Assembly (NCBI RefSeq): GCF_000315055.1
Contig: NZ_BAER01000041.1
Span: 1 to 64,000 of the forward strand
Source of the DNA: Paraglaciecola polaris LMG 21857
Lineage (GTDB): Bacteria > Pseudomonadota > Gammaproteobacteria > Enterobacterales > Alteromonadaceae
Direction of reading: 5' to 3'
DNA: 64,000 bases
Each line of letters starts with the position of its first letter. Position 1 is the stretch's first letter. This document shows, piece by piece, positions 36,557 through 44,666 of this stretch. The notes under the pieces were generated by a model. That model worked only from the letters and a program-made list of their open reading frames with translations. It was not told the DNA's origin and ran no database searches. A program made the translations under genes and the position numbers.

Positions 36557-38380
36557 TTAATCTTCCTGTCCGGCAAAAAGTGAACATGCACCCTGTTCAG
36601 CACCCGTTAAGGTTGAACGCATACCAGCAAACATTTCACGTCCCATACCCACTTGGTGTGAGGCAACGTCGGTTACTTTTGCTTCACGCGCCGCTAGTTC
36701 AGCATCATCAACATGCAAGGTCATATGACCGGTTTGCGTATTAAGTTCGATGATATCGCCGTTGACTACTTTAGCGATCAAGCCGCCTTTCAATGCTTCT
36801 GGGGTCAAGTGGATAGCAGCAGGCACTTTACCTGATGCGCCTGACATACGGCCGTCAGTCACAAGTGCAACTTTGAAGCCTTTGTCTTGTAATACACCAA
36901 GCGGAGGCGTCAGGCTGTGCAGTTCCGGCATACCAATAGCAGAAGGCCCCTGGAAACGCACCACGACGATACAATCTTTGTCTAAATCGCCCGCTTTAAA
37001 AGCCGCTGCCAATTCAAATTGATCTTCAAACACAACAGCGGGTGCTTTAATCACGCAATGAGGCTCACGTAAAGCTGAGGTTTTCATGACTGCCCGGCCC
37101 AGATTACCTGTTAGCACAGATAAACCACCATCTGGTTTAAAGGGTTTAGCAACAGTAGCGACCACGTCTTTATCGAAGGATTCAGTAGGCCCATCGCGCC
37201 ACACTAATTCGCCATGCTCAAGCATTGGCTCTTGGGTATATCGTTCCAGTCCATCACCACAGATGGTTTTCACGTCGTTATGCAATAGACCGGCGTTTAA
37301 CAATTCTCTAAACAGCAACGCCATTCCGCCTGCTGCGGTAAAGTGGTTGATGTCAGCTGAACCATTAGGGTAAATTCGCGTAAGCAAAGGTACCGCATCA
37401 GAAATATCTGAGAAATCATCCCAGTTGATGGTGTAACCAGCAGCACGCGCCACTGCGACTAAATGCATGGTGTGGTTCGTTGAACCGCCCGTCGCTAACA
37501 AAGCAACCAAGCCATTAACGATAGCTTTCGCATCCACAATATGACCAATTGGGCGATAATCTTCACCTAAATCGGTAATGCGCGTCACTTGACGGGCCGC
37601 AGCATCCGTTAATGCTTCACGTAACGGGGTACCTGGGTTAACAAAAGATGAACCGGGTAAGTGTAAGCCCATGGTTTCAACCACTAGCTGGTTACTGTTG
37701 GCAGTACCATAGAAAGTACAGGTACCTGCTGAGTGATAAGATTGCGACTCAGCCTCGAGCAATTCTTCACGACCTACTTTGCCTTCTGCGTACATTTGGC
37801 GTACACGGGCTTTTTCTTTATTTGGAATACCTGATGGCATGGGGCCCGCAGGCACAAAAATTGTTGGCAAATGACCGAAACTCAAACCACCGATTAATAA
37901 TCCTGGGACAATTTTGTCACAAATACCCAGCATCAAGGTGCCGTCGAACATATTATGCGACAGCGCAACGGCCGTTGACATGGCAATCACATCCCGGCTC
38001 ATTAAGCTCAAGTCCATGCCAGCGTTACCTTGAGTAACACCGTCACACATAGCAGGTACACCGCCAGCAAACTGTGCGACGCTGCCAACCTGATGAATGG
38101 CCTTTTTCAAAATTTCAGGATAATCATGGTAAGGCTGATGCGCGGACAACATGTCGTTGTAAGACGAGATAATCGCGATATTCGATTTAGTCATACTACG
38201 CAAATCGGCTTTATCTTCTGTACCGCAAGCAGCAAAGCCATGAGCTAAATTACCGCACGACAAAGTGCCACGGTGTGGCCCTTGTAAACGGGCTTTTTCA
38301 ATTTTATCAAGATACGCTTTACGTGAAGCTTGACTGCGCTCAATAATTCGCTGGGTAACTTCTTGGATGGTAGAATTCAT
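36557..38380 (-). CDS. edd: phosphogluconate dehydratase
   Basis: Dehydrates 6-phosphogluconate to KDPG. The 607-residue IlvD/Edd-family enzyme has the cluster-ligand cysteines in regions such as [36 protein letters not shown] and [15 protein letters not shown], and [18 protein letters not shown] near the C-terminus. It lies 9 nt after pgl and 2 nt before glk. Its iron-sulfur cluster makes it a likely oxygen-sensitive step. Confidence 0.97.
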   Translation of the reverse strand: MNSTIQEVTQRIIERSQASRKAYLDKIEKARLQGPHRGTLSCGNLAHGFAACGTEDKADLRSMTKSNIAIISSYNDMLSAHQPYHDYPEILKKAIHQVGSVAQFAGGVPAMCDGVTQGNAGMDLSLMSRDVIAMSTAVALSHNMFDGTLMLGICDKIVPGLLIGGLSFGHLPTIFVPAGPMPSGIPNKEKARVRQMYAEGKVGREELLEAESQSYHSAGTCTFYGTANSNQLVVETMGLHLPGSSFVNPGTPLREALTDAAARQVTRITDLGEDYRPIGHIVDAKAIVNGLVALLATGGSTNHTMHLVAVARAAGYTINWDDFSDISDAVPLLTRIYPNGSADINHFTAAGGMALLFRELLNAGLLHNDVKTICGDGLERYTQEPMLEHGELVWRDGPTESFDKDVVATVAKPFKPDGGLSVLTGNLGRAVMKTSALREPHCVIKAPAVVFEDQFELAAAFKAGDLDKDCIVVVRFQGPSAIGMPELHSLTPPLGVLQDKGFKVALVTDGRMSGASGKVPAAIHLTPEALKGGLIAKVVNGDIIELNTQTGHMTLHVDDAELAAREAKVTDVASHQVGMGREMFAGMRSTLTGAEQGACSLFAGQED

Positions 38381-38389
38381 TAGTTTCTC

Positions 38390-39082
38390 CTAGGGCGCCC
38401 ACATTAATTCGACGTCGGCATTGTTAAGCACAGCGCGAATGGGCATTGCATGCTCGTCGCCACCTTTTAGGGCTTCATCTAATACCTGCTTTTTACTTGC
38501 GCCCGTTAAATGCAAGAAAATATGTTTACTGTTTAACAGTGCAGGTAAGGTTAACGACATACGTTGGTTAGGTGCAGTAGTAGGCTGTACTGCGATATAA
38601 GTGCGGCGAGCGCCTTGGTCCAAACCTTGGTGTATCTGTTCAGAGCATGGAAATAACGACGCCGTATGTCCGTCTTCTCCCATGCCAAGGATCAACACAT
38701 CAAAAGGTGTGCGCAAACGAGCTAAATTAGCCGTGCAGGTTTCAACTGCATCTTTAGCATCTGCATGCTCAGTTTTAAGACCGACGAAATTTGCCACTGC
38801 AGCATTGTGTTGCAATAACTCACGACGCAACATTTTTTCGTTACTGGCATCGTCGTCAGTTTCGACCCAACGCTCATCAGCAAGACTCACGTCCACTTTT
38901 GCCCAATCCAAGGCAACTTTCGACAAGGCGTTGAATAAGGCCTTAGGTGTTCGACCACCGGAAACCACTAAGCTTGCACGACCGTTTTCAGTTATGCCCG
39001 TCTTTAAAATATCCACAATACGCTCAGCAAAGGCGATATTTAATTCATCAGTAGACTGAAAATTACTTTCGGTTAATGACAT
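38390..39082 (-). CDS. pgl: 6-phosphogluconolactonase
   Basis: DevB-type lactonase, 230 residues. Motifs are LVVSGGRTPKALFNAL, VSLADERWV and DVLILGMGEDGHTASLFP, then LTLPALLNSKHIFLHLTG. The start ATG is 1 nt after the zwf stop, so translation is almost certainly coupled. Confidence 0.95.
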   Translation of the reverse strand: MSLTESNFQSTDELNIAFAERIVDILKTGITENGRASLVVSGGRTPKALFNALSKVALDWAKVDVSLADERWVETDDDASNEKMLRRELLQHNAAVANFVGLKTEHADAKDAVETCTANLARLRTPFDVLILGMGEDGHTASLFPCSEQIHQGLDQGARRTYIAVQPTTAPNQRMSLTLPALLNSKHIFLHLTGASKKQVLDEALKGGDEHAMPIRAVLNNADVELMWAP

Positions 39083-39083
39083 A

Positions 39084-40574
39084 TTACTTTTTTCCTATTC
39101 TGCTTTCATACCAAGCTCTGTCTTCACGAGCGAGCAGTGCGATAGAGGCAACTGGGCCCCACGTACCGGCTTGATATGGCTCTGGCGGCTCATTTGTGTG
39201 TTTCCAAGCTTCAATAATGCCGTCTACCCATTTCCAGGCGAATTCAACTTCATCACGACTAACGAACAGCGCCTGATTTCCTAACATGACTTCAAGCAAT
39301 AGCTTTTCATAAGCATCCGCAATGCGATCATCCTGGAAAGCTTCAGAGAAACTCAAGTTCAAACGTGATTTTTGCAAGTCCATGGCGCCCGTACCTGTCA
39401 AACCAGGTACTTTATTCATCACTGTGACTTCAACCCCTTCATCGGGCTGCAAGCGGATCGTCAATTTATTAGGCGGCAACTGTGCAAAACTGTCTTCGAA
39501 TAAGTTGTGAGGCTGACGTTTAAAATAAATCACCACTTCACTGGTTTTGTTCGGCAAACGCTTTCCAGTACGTAAATAGAAAGGCACACCGGCCCAGCGC
39601 CAGTTATCGATATCCACTTTAAGGGCGACAAAGGTTTCAGTTTCACTGCGCGGGTTAGCGTCTGGCTCATCTAAATACCCAGGCACTTCTTTGCCTTTGA
39701 CAAAACCACCAATGTACTGACCACGAACACTCTTTTTCGATATATTGCTAGAATTAATAGGACGTAGCGCTTTAAGTACTTTTAGTTTTTCACCGCGAAT
39801 ACTATCCGCATCCAACGTAGTAGGTGGTTCCATAGCGATCAAAGTTAAGATTTGCAATAAGTGATTTTGCACCATATCGCGCATTTGACCGGCGTTATCA
39901 AAATATCCCCAGCGGCCTTCGATGCCCACAGATTCAGCAACACTGATCTGAACATGGTCAATACTGTTGTGATCCCAGTTGGTCGCAAAAATAGAGTTTG
40001 CAAAGCGCAACGCGATTAAGTTTAAAACGGTTTCTTTACCGAGATAATGATCGATACGATAAATTTGTGATTCGTCGAAGAACTCAGCAACTTGGTCATT
40101 GATAACTTTAGATGACTCTAAATCGTGACCGATTGGTTTTTCTAGTACGACACGCATACTTTTATCGATTACATCAGCCGCTTTAAGGCCACGACATATA
40201 TCACCAAAGATAGACGGAGGCGTTGCGAAGTAACACACCATAGTACGCCCAGAATCAACATGATCAGCAAACACGCTGTAGCTATCTGCATTTTTCATGT
40301 CGACGCAAACGTAAACTAGTTTCGCGGAAAAACGTTCCCATGTTTCGTCACAAAGGGCTTCACCACCGAAGTTTTCAATGTTTTCTTTAACTAAAGCGAC
40401 GTATTCTTGCAAACTAAGGTCATCTCGGGCTACGCCTAAGATAGTCGTTTCAGCATGCATTAAGTTGGCTTTCTCTAACTGGTAAAGCGACGGAAGTAAT
40501 TTGCGGCGAGCTAAGTCGCCTTTAGTACCAAATAGAACAAAATCGCACGGAGCGGATGAATTATCTAACGTCAT
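39084..40574 (-). CDS. zwf: glucose-6-phosphate 1-dehydrogenase
   Basis: Oxidises glucose 6-phosphate to the lactone with NADP or NAD. It has 496 residues. Motifs are the nucleotide-binding FGTKGDLARRKLLPSLYQLE at about 14-33, the active-site RIDHYLGKE, and GVPFYLRTGKRLPNKTSEVV. It is the first gene of the operon and is divergent from hexR. The 275-nt spacer carries a HexR-like site and a 30-bp palindrome. Confidence 0.97.
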   Translation of the reverse strand: MTLDNSSAPCDFVLFGTKGDLARRKLLPSLYQLEKANLMHAETTILGVARDDLSLQEYVALVKENIENFGGEALCDETWERFSAKLVYVCVDMKNADSYSVFADHVDSGRTMVCYFATPPSIFGDICRGLKAADVIDKSMRVVLEKPIGHDLESSKVINDQVAEFFDESQIYRIDHYLGKETVLNLIALRFANSIFATNWDHNSIDHVQISVAESVGIEGRWGYFDNAGQMRDMVQNHLLQILTLIAMEPPTTLDADSIRGEKLKVLKALRPINSSNISKKSVRGQYIGGFVKGKEVPGYLDEPDANPRSETETFVALKVDIDNWRWAGVPFYLRTGKRLPNKTSEVVIYFKRQPHNLFEDSFAQLPPNKLTIRLQPDEGVEVTVMNKVPGLTGTGAMDLQKSRLNLSFSEAFQDDRIADAYEKLLLEVMLGNQALFVSRDEVEFAWKWVDGIIEAWKHTNEPPEPYQAGTWGPVASIALLAREDRAWYESRIGKK

Positions 40575-40665
40575 TGTGTTTAACCTGCTAATTAATGAAA
40601 TTGCGTGATTGGAATTGGGCTAATAATAACACTTCAATCATGACTTATCTTTGCCCACAGTTAAC

Positions 40666-40695
40666 AACAAATGTTGTAATTTTACAACGTTTGTT
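40666..40695. promoter_or_regulatory. 30-bp palindrome upstream of zwf
   Basis: AACAAATGTTGTAA (40666-40679), TT, then TTACAACGTTTGTT (40682-40695). The arms are complementary at 13 of 14 positions. It lies 92 nt before the zwf start. The core (TGTAA-TT-TTACA) has HexR-like half-sites but only 2 nt between them, against 5 in the HexR consensus. It could be a variant HexR operator, a site for another regulator or a transcribed hairpin. Confidence 0.5.
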
Positions 40696-40756
40696 AGCGA
40701 AAGGCGAAGAATTCTGCGATTTTATTGGTGATTCAGCTTGGTATTTTGGTACTTTT

Positions 40757-40771
40757 TGTCAAAAAGTTACA
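40757..40771. promoter_or_regulatory. HexR-type site upstream of hexR
   Basis: TGTCAAAAAGTTACA matches 12 of 15 positions of the HexR consensus (TGTAAT-www-ATTACA) with correct half-site spacing. It lies 79 nt before the hexR start and 183 nt before zwf, so autoregulation of hexR is the simplest reading. Confidence 0.5.
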
Positions 40772-40849
40772 AGAAGGTTACCAAGTTTGCCACCGACAGT
40801 GTTATTCTTAACGCTACTTCATGATTTTAGTTAAGAATTCTGTGGCCAT

Positions 40850-41704
40850 ATGAACATTCTTGAAAAAATAACTCAGCATAAACTGGCGTTTAGTAAGTCA
40901 GAACGTAAAGTCGCCGAAGTCATTTTGGCAAATCCTCAAGTTGCTATCCACAGCAGCATAGCCACATTGGCGAAGATGTCTGATGTCAGTGAACCTACGG
41001 TCAATCGCTTCTGTCGACGCTTAGATACTAAAGGGTATCCGGACTTTAAATTACATTTGGCCCAGAGTCTGGCTAATGGTACTCCTTATGTTAACCGCCA
41101 TGTGGAAGAAGATGACGGGCCTGAGGAATATACCAAAAAGATTTTTGAATCGACTATGGCTTCCCTTGAAGTAGCTCGTCAATCTGTTGATATCAATACG
41201 ATCAATCGTGTAGTTGATTTATTAACTCAGGCGCAAAAGATTTCATTTTTCGGGTTAGGTGCCTCAGCATCTGTGGCCCACGACGCCTTAAATAAGTTCT
41301 TTCGCTTTAATGTACCCGTGGTCTATTTTGAAGATATTTTAATGCAGCGCATGAGTTGTATGAATTCCTCGGAAGATGACGTAGTGGTACTAATTTCTCA
41401 CACTGGGCGTACTAAAAGTTTGGTCGAAGTGGCACAAATAGCACGCAGTAACGACGCGACTGTGGTGGGTATTACCTCGCAAAATAGCCCCTTGGCGAAA
41501 GAATGTAGCCTAGTGTTATCTTTAGAGGTGCCTGAAGACACGGATATGTATATGCCGATGGCATCACGTATCGCACAACTTACCCTTATCGACATTTTGG
41601 CTACCGGTTTCACCTTACGCAGAGGCACAAAATTTCGCGAAAACTTGAAACGCGTAAAAGATACGTTACGCGGTTCAAGGTTCGACAAACGCAACGAGCA
41701 GTGA
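40850..41704 (+). CDS. hexR: HexR, RpiR-family regulator of central carbon metabolism
   Basis: A 284-residue RpiR-type protein. The N-terminal helix-turn-helix (about 1-77) contains AFSKSERKVAEVILANPQ and SDVSEPTVNRFCRRL. The SIS sugar-isomerase domain (about 120-260) contains FFGLGASASVAHDALNKFFR and VLISHTGRTKSLVEVA. In gammaproteobacteria HexR binds KDPG and controls zwf, edd, eda, glk, gapA and pykA. Its position between the zwf operon and pykA, with matching sites, fits exactly. Confidence 0.93.
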   Translation: MNILEKITQHKLAFSKSERKVAEVILANPQVAIHSSIATLAKMSDVSEPTVNRFCRRLDTKGYPDFKLHLAQSLANGTPYVNRHVEEDDGPEEYTKKIFESTMASLEVARQSVDINTINRVVDLLTQAQKISFFGLGASASVAHDALNKFFRFNVPVVYFEDILMQRMSCMNSSEDDVVVLISHTGRTKSLVEVAQIARSNDATVVGITSQNSPLAKECSLVLSLEVPEDTDMYMPMASRIAQLTLIDILATGFTLRRGTKFRENLKRVKDTLRGSRFDKRNEQ

Positions 41705-41828
41705 TGGTAAAACATCACAAAAAGGGCTTTTTCATCCTGAATTGGTCTGACCTCACGTCATTTAACGCGCTTTAATGGCTTTTTTTGTTAAAAAATTTCA
41801 CAATAATGACTTATTAATCTAGTATTTT

Positions 41829-41843
41829 TGTAATTAAATTACG
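41829..41843. promoter_or_regulatory. HexR site upstream of pykA
   Basis: TGTAATTAAATTACG matches 14 of 15 positions of the HexR palindrome TGTAATTAAATTACA. It is just upstream of the pykA promoter, ending about 31 nt before the -10 element. Confidence 0.8.
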
Positions 41844-41874
41844 GAATAGTAATTATTAAGTCAGCATCACTTGC

Positions 41875-41880
41875 TATAAT
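41875..41880 (+). promoter_or_regulatory. pykA promoter -10 element
   Basis: A perfect TATAAT preceded by TGC, so an extended -10. The -35 region is poor (ATTATT at 17 nt spacing), which is common for extended -10 promoters. The long leader to the start codon (about 150 nt) shows no obvious gene. Confidence 0.6.
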
Positions 41881-42036
41881 CGTTGGCTGACAGCCATGGA
41901 ATAAATGTCTTTTCACGCGCTTAGCCAATGTATAAGACCTTTCGATATTGTCATGGCAGATTTAGATACACCAGTAACCACTATTCACTACCTGCATTCC
42001 TGAAACAGTATGCGCCACAACCAGAGCAAATTACCT

Positions 42037-43473
42037 ATGTTAAGACGAACGAAGATTTTAGCTACATTAGGCCCAGCAACTGACACAGTTGAACAAATAG
42101 AAGCCATAGTTCAAGCCGGAGCAAACGTAGTACGCATGAACTTCTCTCATGGTACCGCGCAAGACCACATCGACCGCGCCGATAAAGTTCGTCAAGTAGC
42201 GAAAAAGCTTGGCAAATACATTGCAATTCTAGGTGACTTGCAAGGTCCAAAAATTCGCGTATCAAAATTCAAGCAAGGTTCGATTATTCTCACCTTAGGT
42301 GACAAATTCATCCTTGATGCTGACATGGGCCGTGATGACGGTGACCAAAATGCAGTGGGTATCGACTACAAGGCGTTGCCTAAAGACGTTAACACGGGTG
42401 ACATTCTATTATTAGATGATGGCCGTATTCAGCTTAAAGTATTAGATGTACAAGGCAACAAAGTGCACACAGAAGTGACTGTGGCTGGCAAATTGTCTAA
42501 CAATAAAGGCATCAACCGTTTAGGCGGTGGTTTATCAGCTGAAGCTTTGACTGAAAAAGACAAAGAAGACATTAAAACGGCCGCTATCATTGGTGTTGAC
42601 TATCTGGCTATATCTTTCCCTCGCTCAGGTGATGACTTGCGTTATGCTCGTCAGTTGGCTGAAAAAGCAGGTTGTCACGCGATGATTTGCGCCAAGGTCG
42701 AACGCGCTGAAGCGGTTGCTACCGACGAAGCGATTGACGATATCATTGAAGCTTCTGATGCCGTCATGGTTGCCCGGGGTGATTTGGGTGTTGAAATCGG
42801 TGATGCTGAACTTGTTGGTGTACAGAAGAAATTGATTGCGCGCTCTCGCCAGCTAAATAAAGTGGTTATCACGGCAACGCAAATGATGGAATCAATGATC
42901 ACCAGCCCAATGCCAACACGTGCTGAAGTCATGGATGTGGCCAATGCGGTATTAGACGGAACCGACGCGGTTATGCTTTCTGCTGAAACGGCTGCCGGAG
43001 ACTTCCCAGTTGAAACCGTGGCTGCTATGGCACGAGTTTGTGTGGGGGCAGAAACCCACCCAAGCGTTAAGATCTCAAAGCACCGCATGGATGAGAGCTT
43101 TAGCTCAGTCAGCGAAACATTAGCCCTAAGTGCAGTCTACGCCGCTAATCATTTAAGCACAGTGAAAGCGATTGTGGCCTTGACTGAAAGTGGCAGTACG
43201 CCACGCCTGATGTCACGTATTACTACTTCATTGCCTATTTATGCATTATCACGTCACGAGTCGACCTTGAATATAATGGCGCTTTATCGTGGTGTTAAAC
43301 CGGTATTCTTTGATTCTCGCGGCAGTAGCCCAGGCGAACTAACCAAAGATGTTGTCGCCATCATGAAAGAAAAGGGCCTACTTGAAACAGGCGATCTTTT
43401 CATTATGACCTACGGCGACACAATGGAAACCGTCGGTGGCACCAACGCTTGTAAAATAGTGGCCGTTAGCTAA
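42037..43473 (+). CDS. pykA: pyruvate kinase
   Basis: Converts phosphoenolpyruvate and ADP to pyruvate and ATP. The 478 residues are close to E. coli PykA (480). It starts [20 protein letters not shown] and has [26 protein letters not shown] and the active-site segments [25 protein letters not shown] and [11 protein letters not shown]. The ATG at 42037 aligns with the family start; an ATG at 42010 is also in frame. Neither has a strong ribosome binding site. A HexR site upstream places it in the HexR regulon. Confidence 0.95.
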   Translation: MLRRTKILATLGPATDTVEQIEAIVQAGANVVRMNFSHGTAQDHIDRADKVRQVAKKLGKYIAILGDLQGPKIRVSKFKQGSIILTLGDKFILDADMGRDDGDQNAVGIDYKALPKDVNTGDILLLDDGRIQLKVLDVQGNKVHTEVTVAGKLSNNKGINRLGGGLSAEALTEKDKEDIKTAAIIGVDYLAISFPRSGDDLRYARQLAEKAGCHAMICAKVERAEAVATDEAIDDIIEASDAVMVARGDLGVEIGDAELVGVQKKLIARSRQLNKVVITATQMMESMITSPMPTRAEVMDVANAVLDGTDAVMLSAETAAGDFPVETVAAMARVCVGAETHPSVKISKHRMDESFSSVSETLALSAVYAANHLSTVKAIVALTESGSTPRLMSRITTSLPIYALSRHESTLNIMALYRGVKPVFFDSRGSSPGELTKDVVAIMKEKGLLETGDLFIMTYGDTMETVGGTNACKIVAVS

Positions 43474-43500
43474 AGATATTTATTAAGCTAACGTCGCTTA

Positions 43501-43540
43501 AAAAGCTGGGACATTTCACTTTGTCTCAGCTTTTTATTTT
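43501..43540. terminator. terminator between convergent pykA and the EAL gene
   Basis: The stem GCTGGGACA (43505-43513) / TGTCTCAGC (43522-43530), 9 bp with one G-T pair, is flanked by AAAA and TTTTT. It can serve both strands. Confidence 0.8.
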
Positions 43541-43553
43541 CAAGGTAAGTCAG

Positions 43554-44321
43554 TTAAAAGTCGTTAAAATCCACTGACGGCAAACATTCAAAACCAGGTC
43601 TGGCAAAAAAGTAGCCTTGCAGCAAATCAATACCCGCAGCAAACAGCCAATTTGCTTCCTCCCGCGTTTCAATTCCCTCAGCAAGGGGTTCAATATTTAG
43701 CTCACGAAACATATTTACACAATGACGAACAATTGATTGGCGAACCGTATCCGTATCAATACCACGAATGAGCCCCATATCCAGTTTGACAATAGTCGTC
43801 TGAAAGTTCGCCAATAACCCGAGTCCTGAATACCCCTCCCCAAAATCGTCAATCGCCGTTATAAACCCCTGCTCTCGGTAATACTCCACAATTCCTCGGA
43901 CATGTTCTGAATCCTGTATTTTTTCACCTTCGGTAAATTCAAACATGATTTTATTGATAGGAAAGTTGTACTCCTCTGCTGCTGCCAATGTGGTACGGAT
44001 ACATCGCTGAGGTTTGTAAACCGCATTGGGTAAAAAATTAATGCTGAGTATTGAATTCAATTCCAGTTTAGCGGCTAAGGCGATGGCCTTAATACGACAC
44101 AATTGATCAAATAAATAGAGGTTGTCTTGGTTGACTTGGGATATCACCGAGTAGGCAGACTCATTATTCAGGCCGCGCGCCAGCGCTTCATAACCAAATA
44201 CCCTGCGTTGCCTAAAATTAACGATCGGCTGAAAGGCCATGGTAAAATCAAAGCCTAGCTCTTGCTGTTCCGAACACTGGTTACAAGATGACCTATTGGC
44301 TAACTCCGATATTTCTTCCAT
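43554..44321 (-). CDS. EAL-domain cyclic-di-GMP phosphodiesterase
   Basis: A 255-residue, single-domain protein. All catalytic elements are visible: EAL (45-47), Asn95, Glu128 in FEFTEGE, DD158-159 in AIDDFGEGYSGLG, Lys179-Asp181, AEGIET and QGYFFARP. It should therefore hydrolyse c-di-GMP. There is no GGDEF, PAS or membrane segment. A CxxC pair (Cys13-x-x-Cys16) precedes the domain and may bind metal or sense redox. AGGA lies 7 nt before the ATG. The partner pathway is unknown. Confidence 0.9.
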   Translation of the reverse strand: MEEISELANRSSCNQCSEQQELGFDFTMAFQPIVNFRQRRVFGYEALARGLNNESAYSVISQVNQDNLYLFDQLCRIKAIALAAKLELNSILSINFLPNAVYKPQRCIRTTLAAAEEYNFPINKIMFEFTEGEKIQDSEHVRGIVEYYREQGFITAIDDFGEGYSGLGLLANFQTTIVKLDMGLIRGIDTDTVRQSIVRHCVNMFRELNIEPLAEGIETREEANWLFAAGIDLLQGYFFARPGFECLPSVDFNDF

Positions 44322-44666
44322 TCACGTATCCTACTGCTTTTTATATTTATACAGGCTAACGTTTCCTACGTTTCTAGACAACTGCACCATTTATTCTGAA
44401 TCACAACCTTGCCTAACTAGGTAATTGAGTGCGAGCTTTTCACTTCGGTCTTAAATTAGCGACTTATTATATTCCGTTCAAAAACGTGCGTAAAGTTACC
44501 AGCGCTTCTTCGATAATGTTATTTACCTATTTAGGTTGCAAGTATGGTTGCACGTCGCCTAGGATAACTCTCGTCATTGGGATAATTTTGTACCTACTGC
44601 CTGGCAGAGAAAGCGTTTTCAAGCGTCTATCTGAAATAAAAATAAATAAACACACTAGGAACATAC
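44322..44666. other. intergenic region before the TonB-dependent receptor
   Basis: A 345-nt gap between divergent genes. It holds the LacI-type operator described separately and two copies of GGTTGCA about 13 nt apart near 44535-44555. An 82-codon ORF crosses it but has no family resemblance, no ribosome binding site and overlaps the receptor start, so it is not called. Confidence 0.4.
44607..44622. promoter_or_regulatory. LacI-family operator-like palindrome
   Basis: On the minus strand it reads TTGAAAACGCTTTCTC, containing the AAANCGNTTT core common to LacI-family sugar regulators. It lies 45 nt before the TonB-dependent receptor start. No LacI gene is in the window. Confidence 0.5.

Noticed and set aside
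36172-36744. 190-codon ORF antisense to glk and edd
   Set aside because: It spans the glk-edd junction antisense to two confident genes and has no family resemblance.
40674-40687. TTGTAATTTTACAA taken alone as a standard HexR site
   Set aside because: The half-sites are 3 bp too close compared with the 15-bp consensus. It is reported instead as part of a larger palindrome.
40595-40834. 79-codon plus-strand ORF between zwf and hexR
   Set aside because: It has no ribosome binding site or family resemblance and runs through the palindrome and HexR-like site, so it is intergenic.
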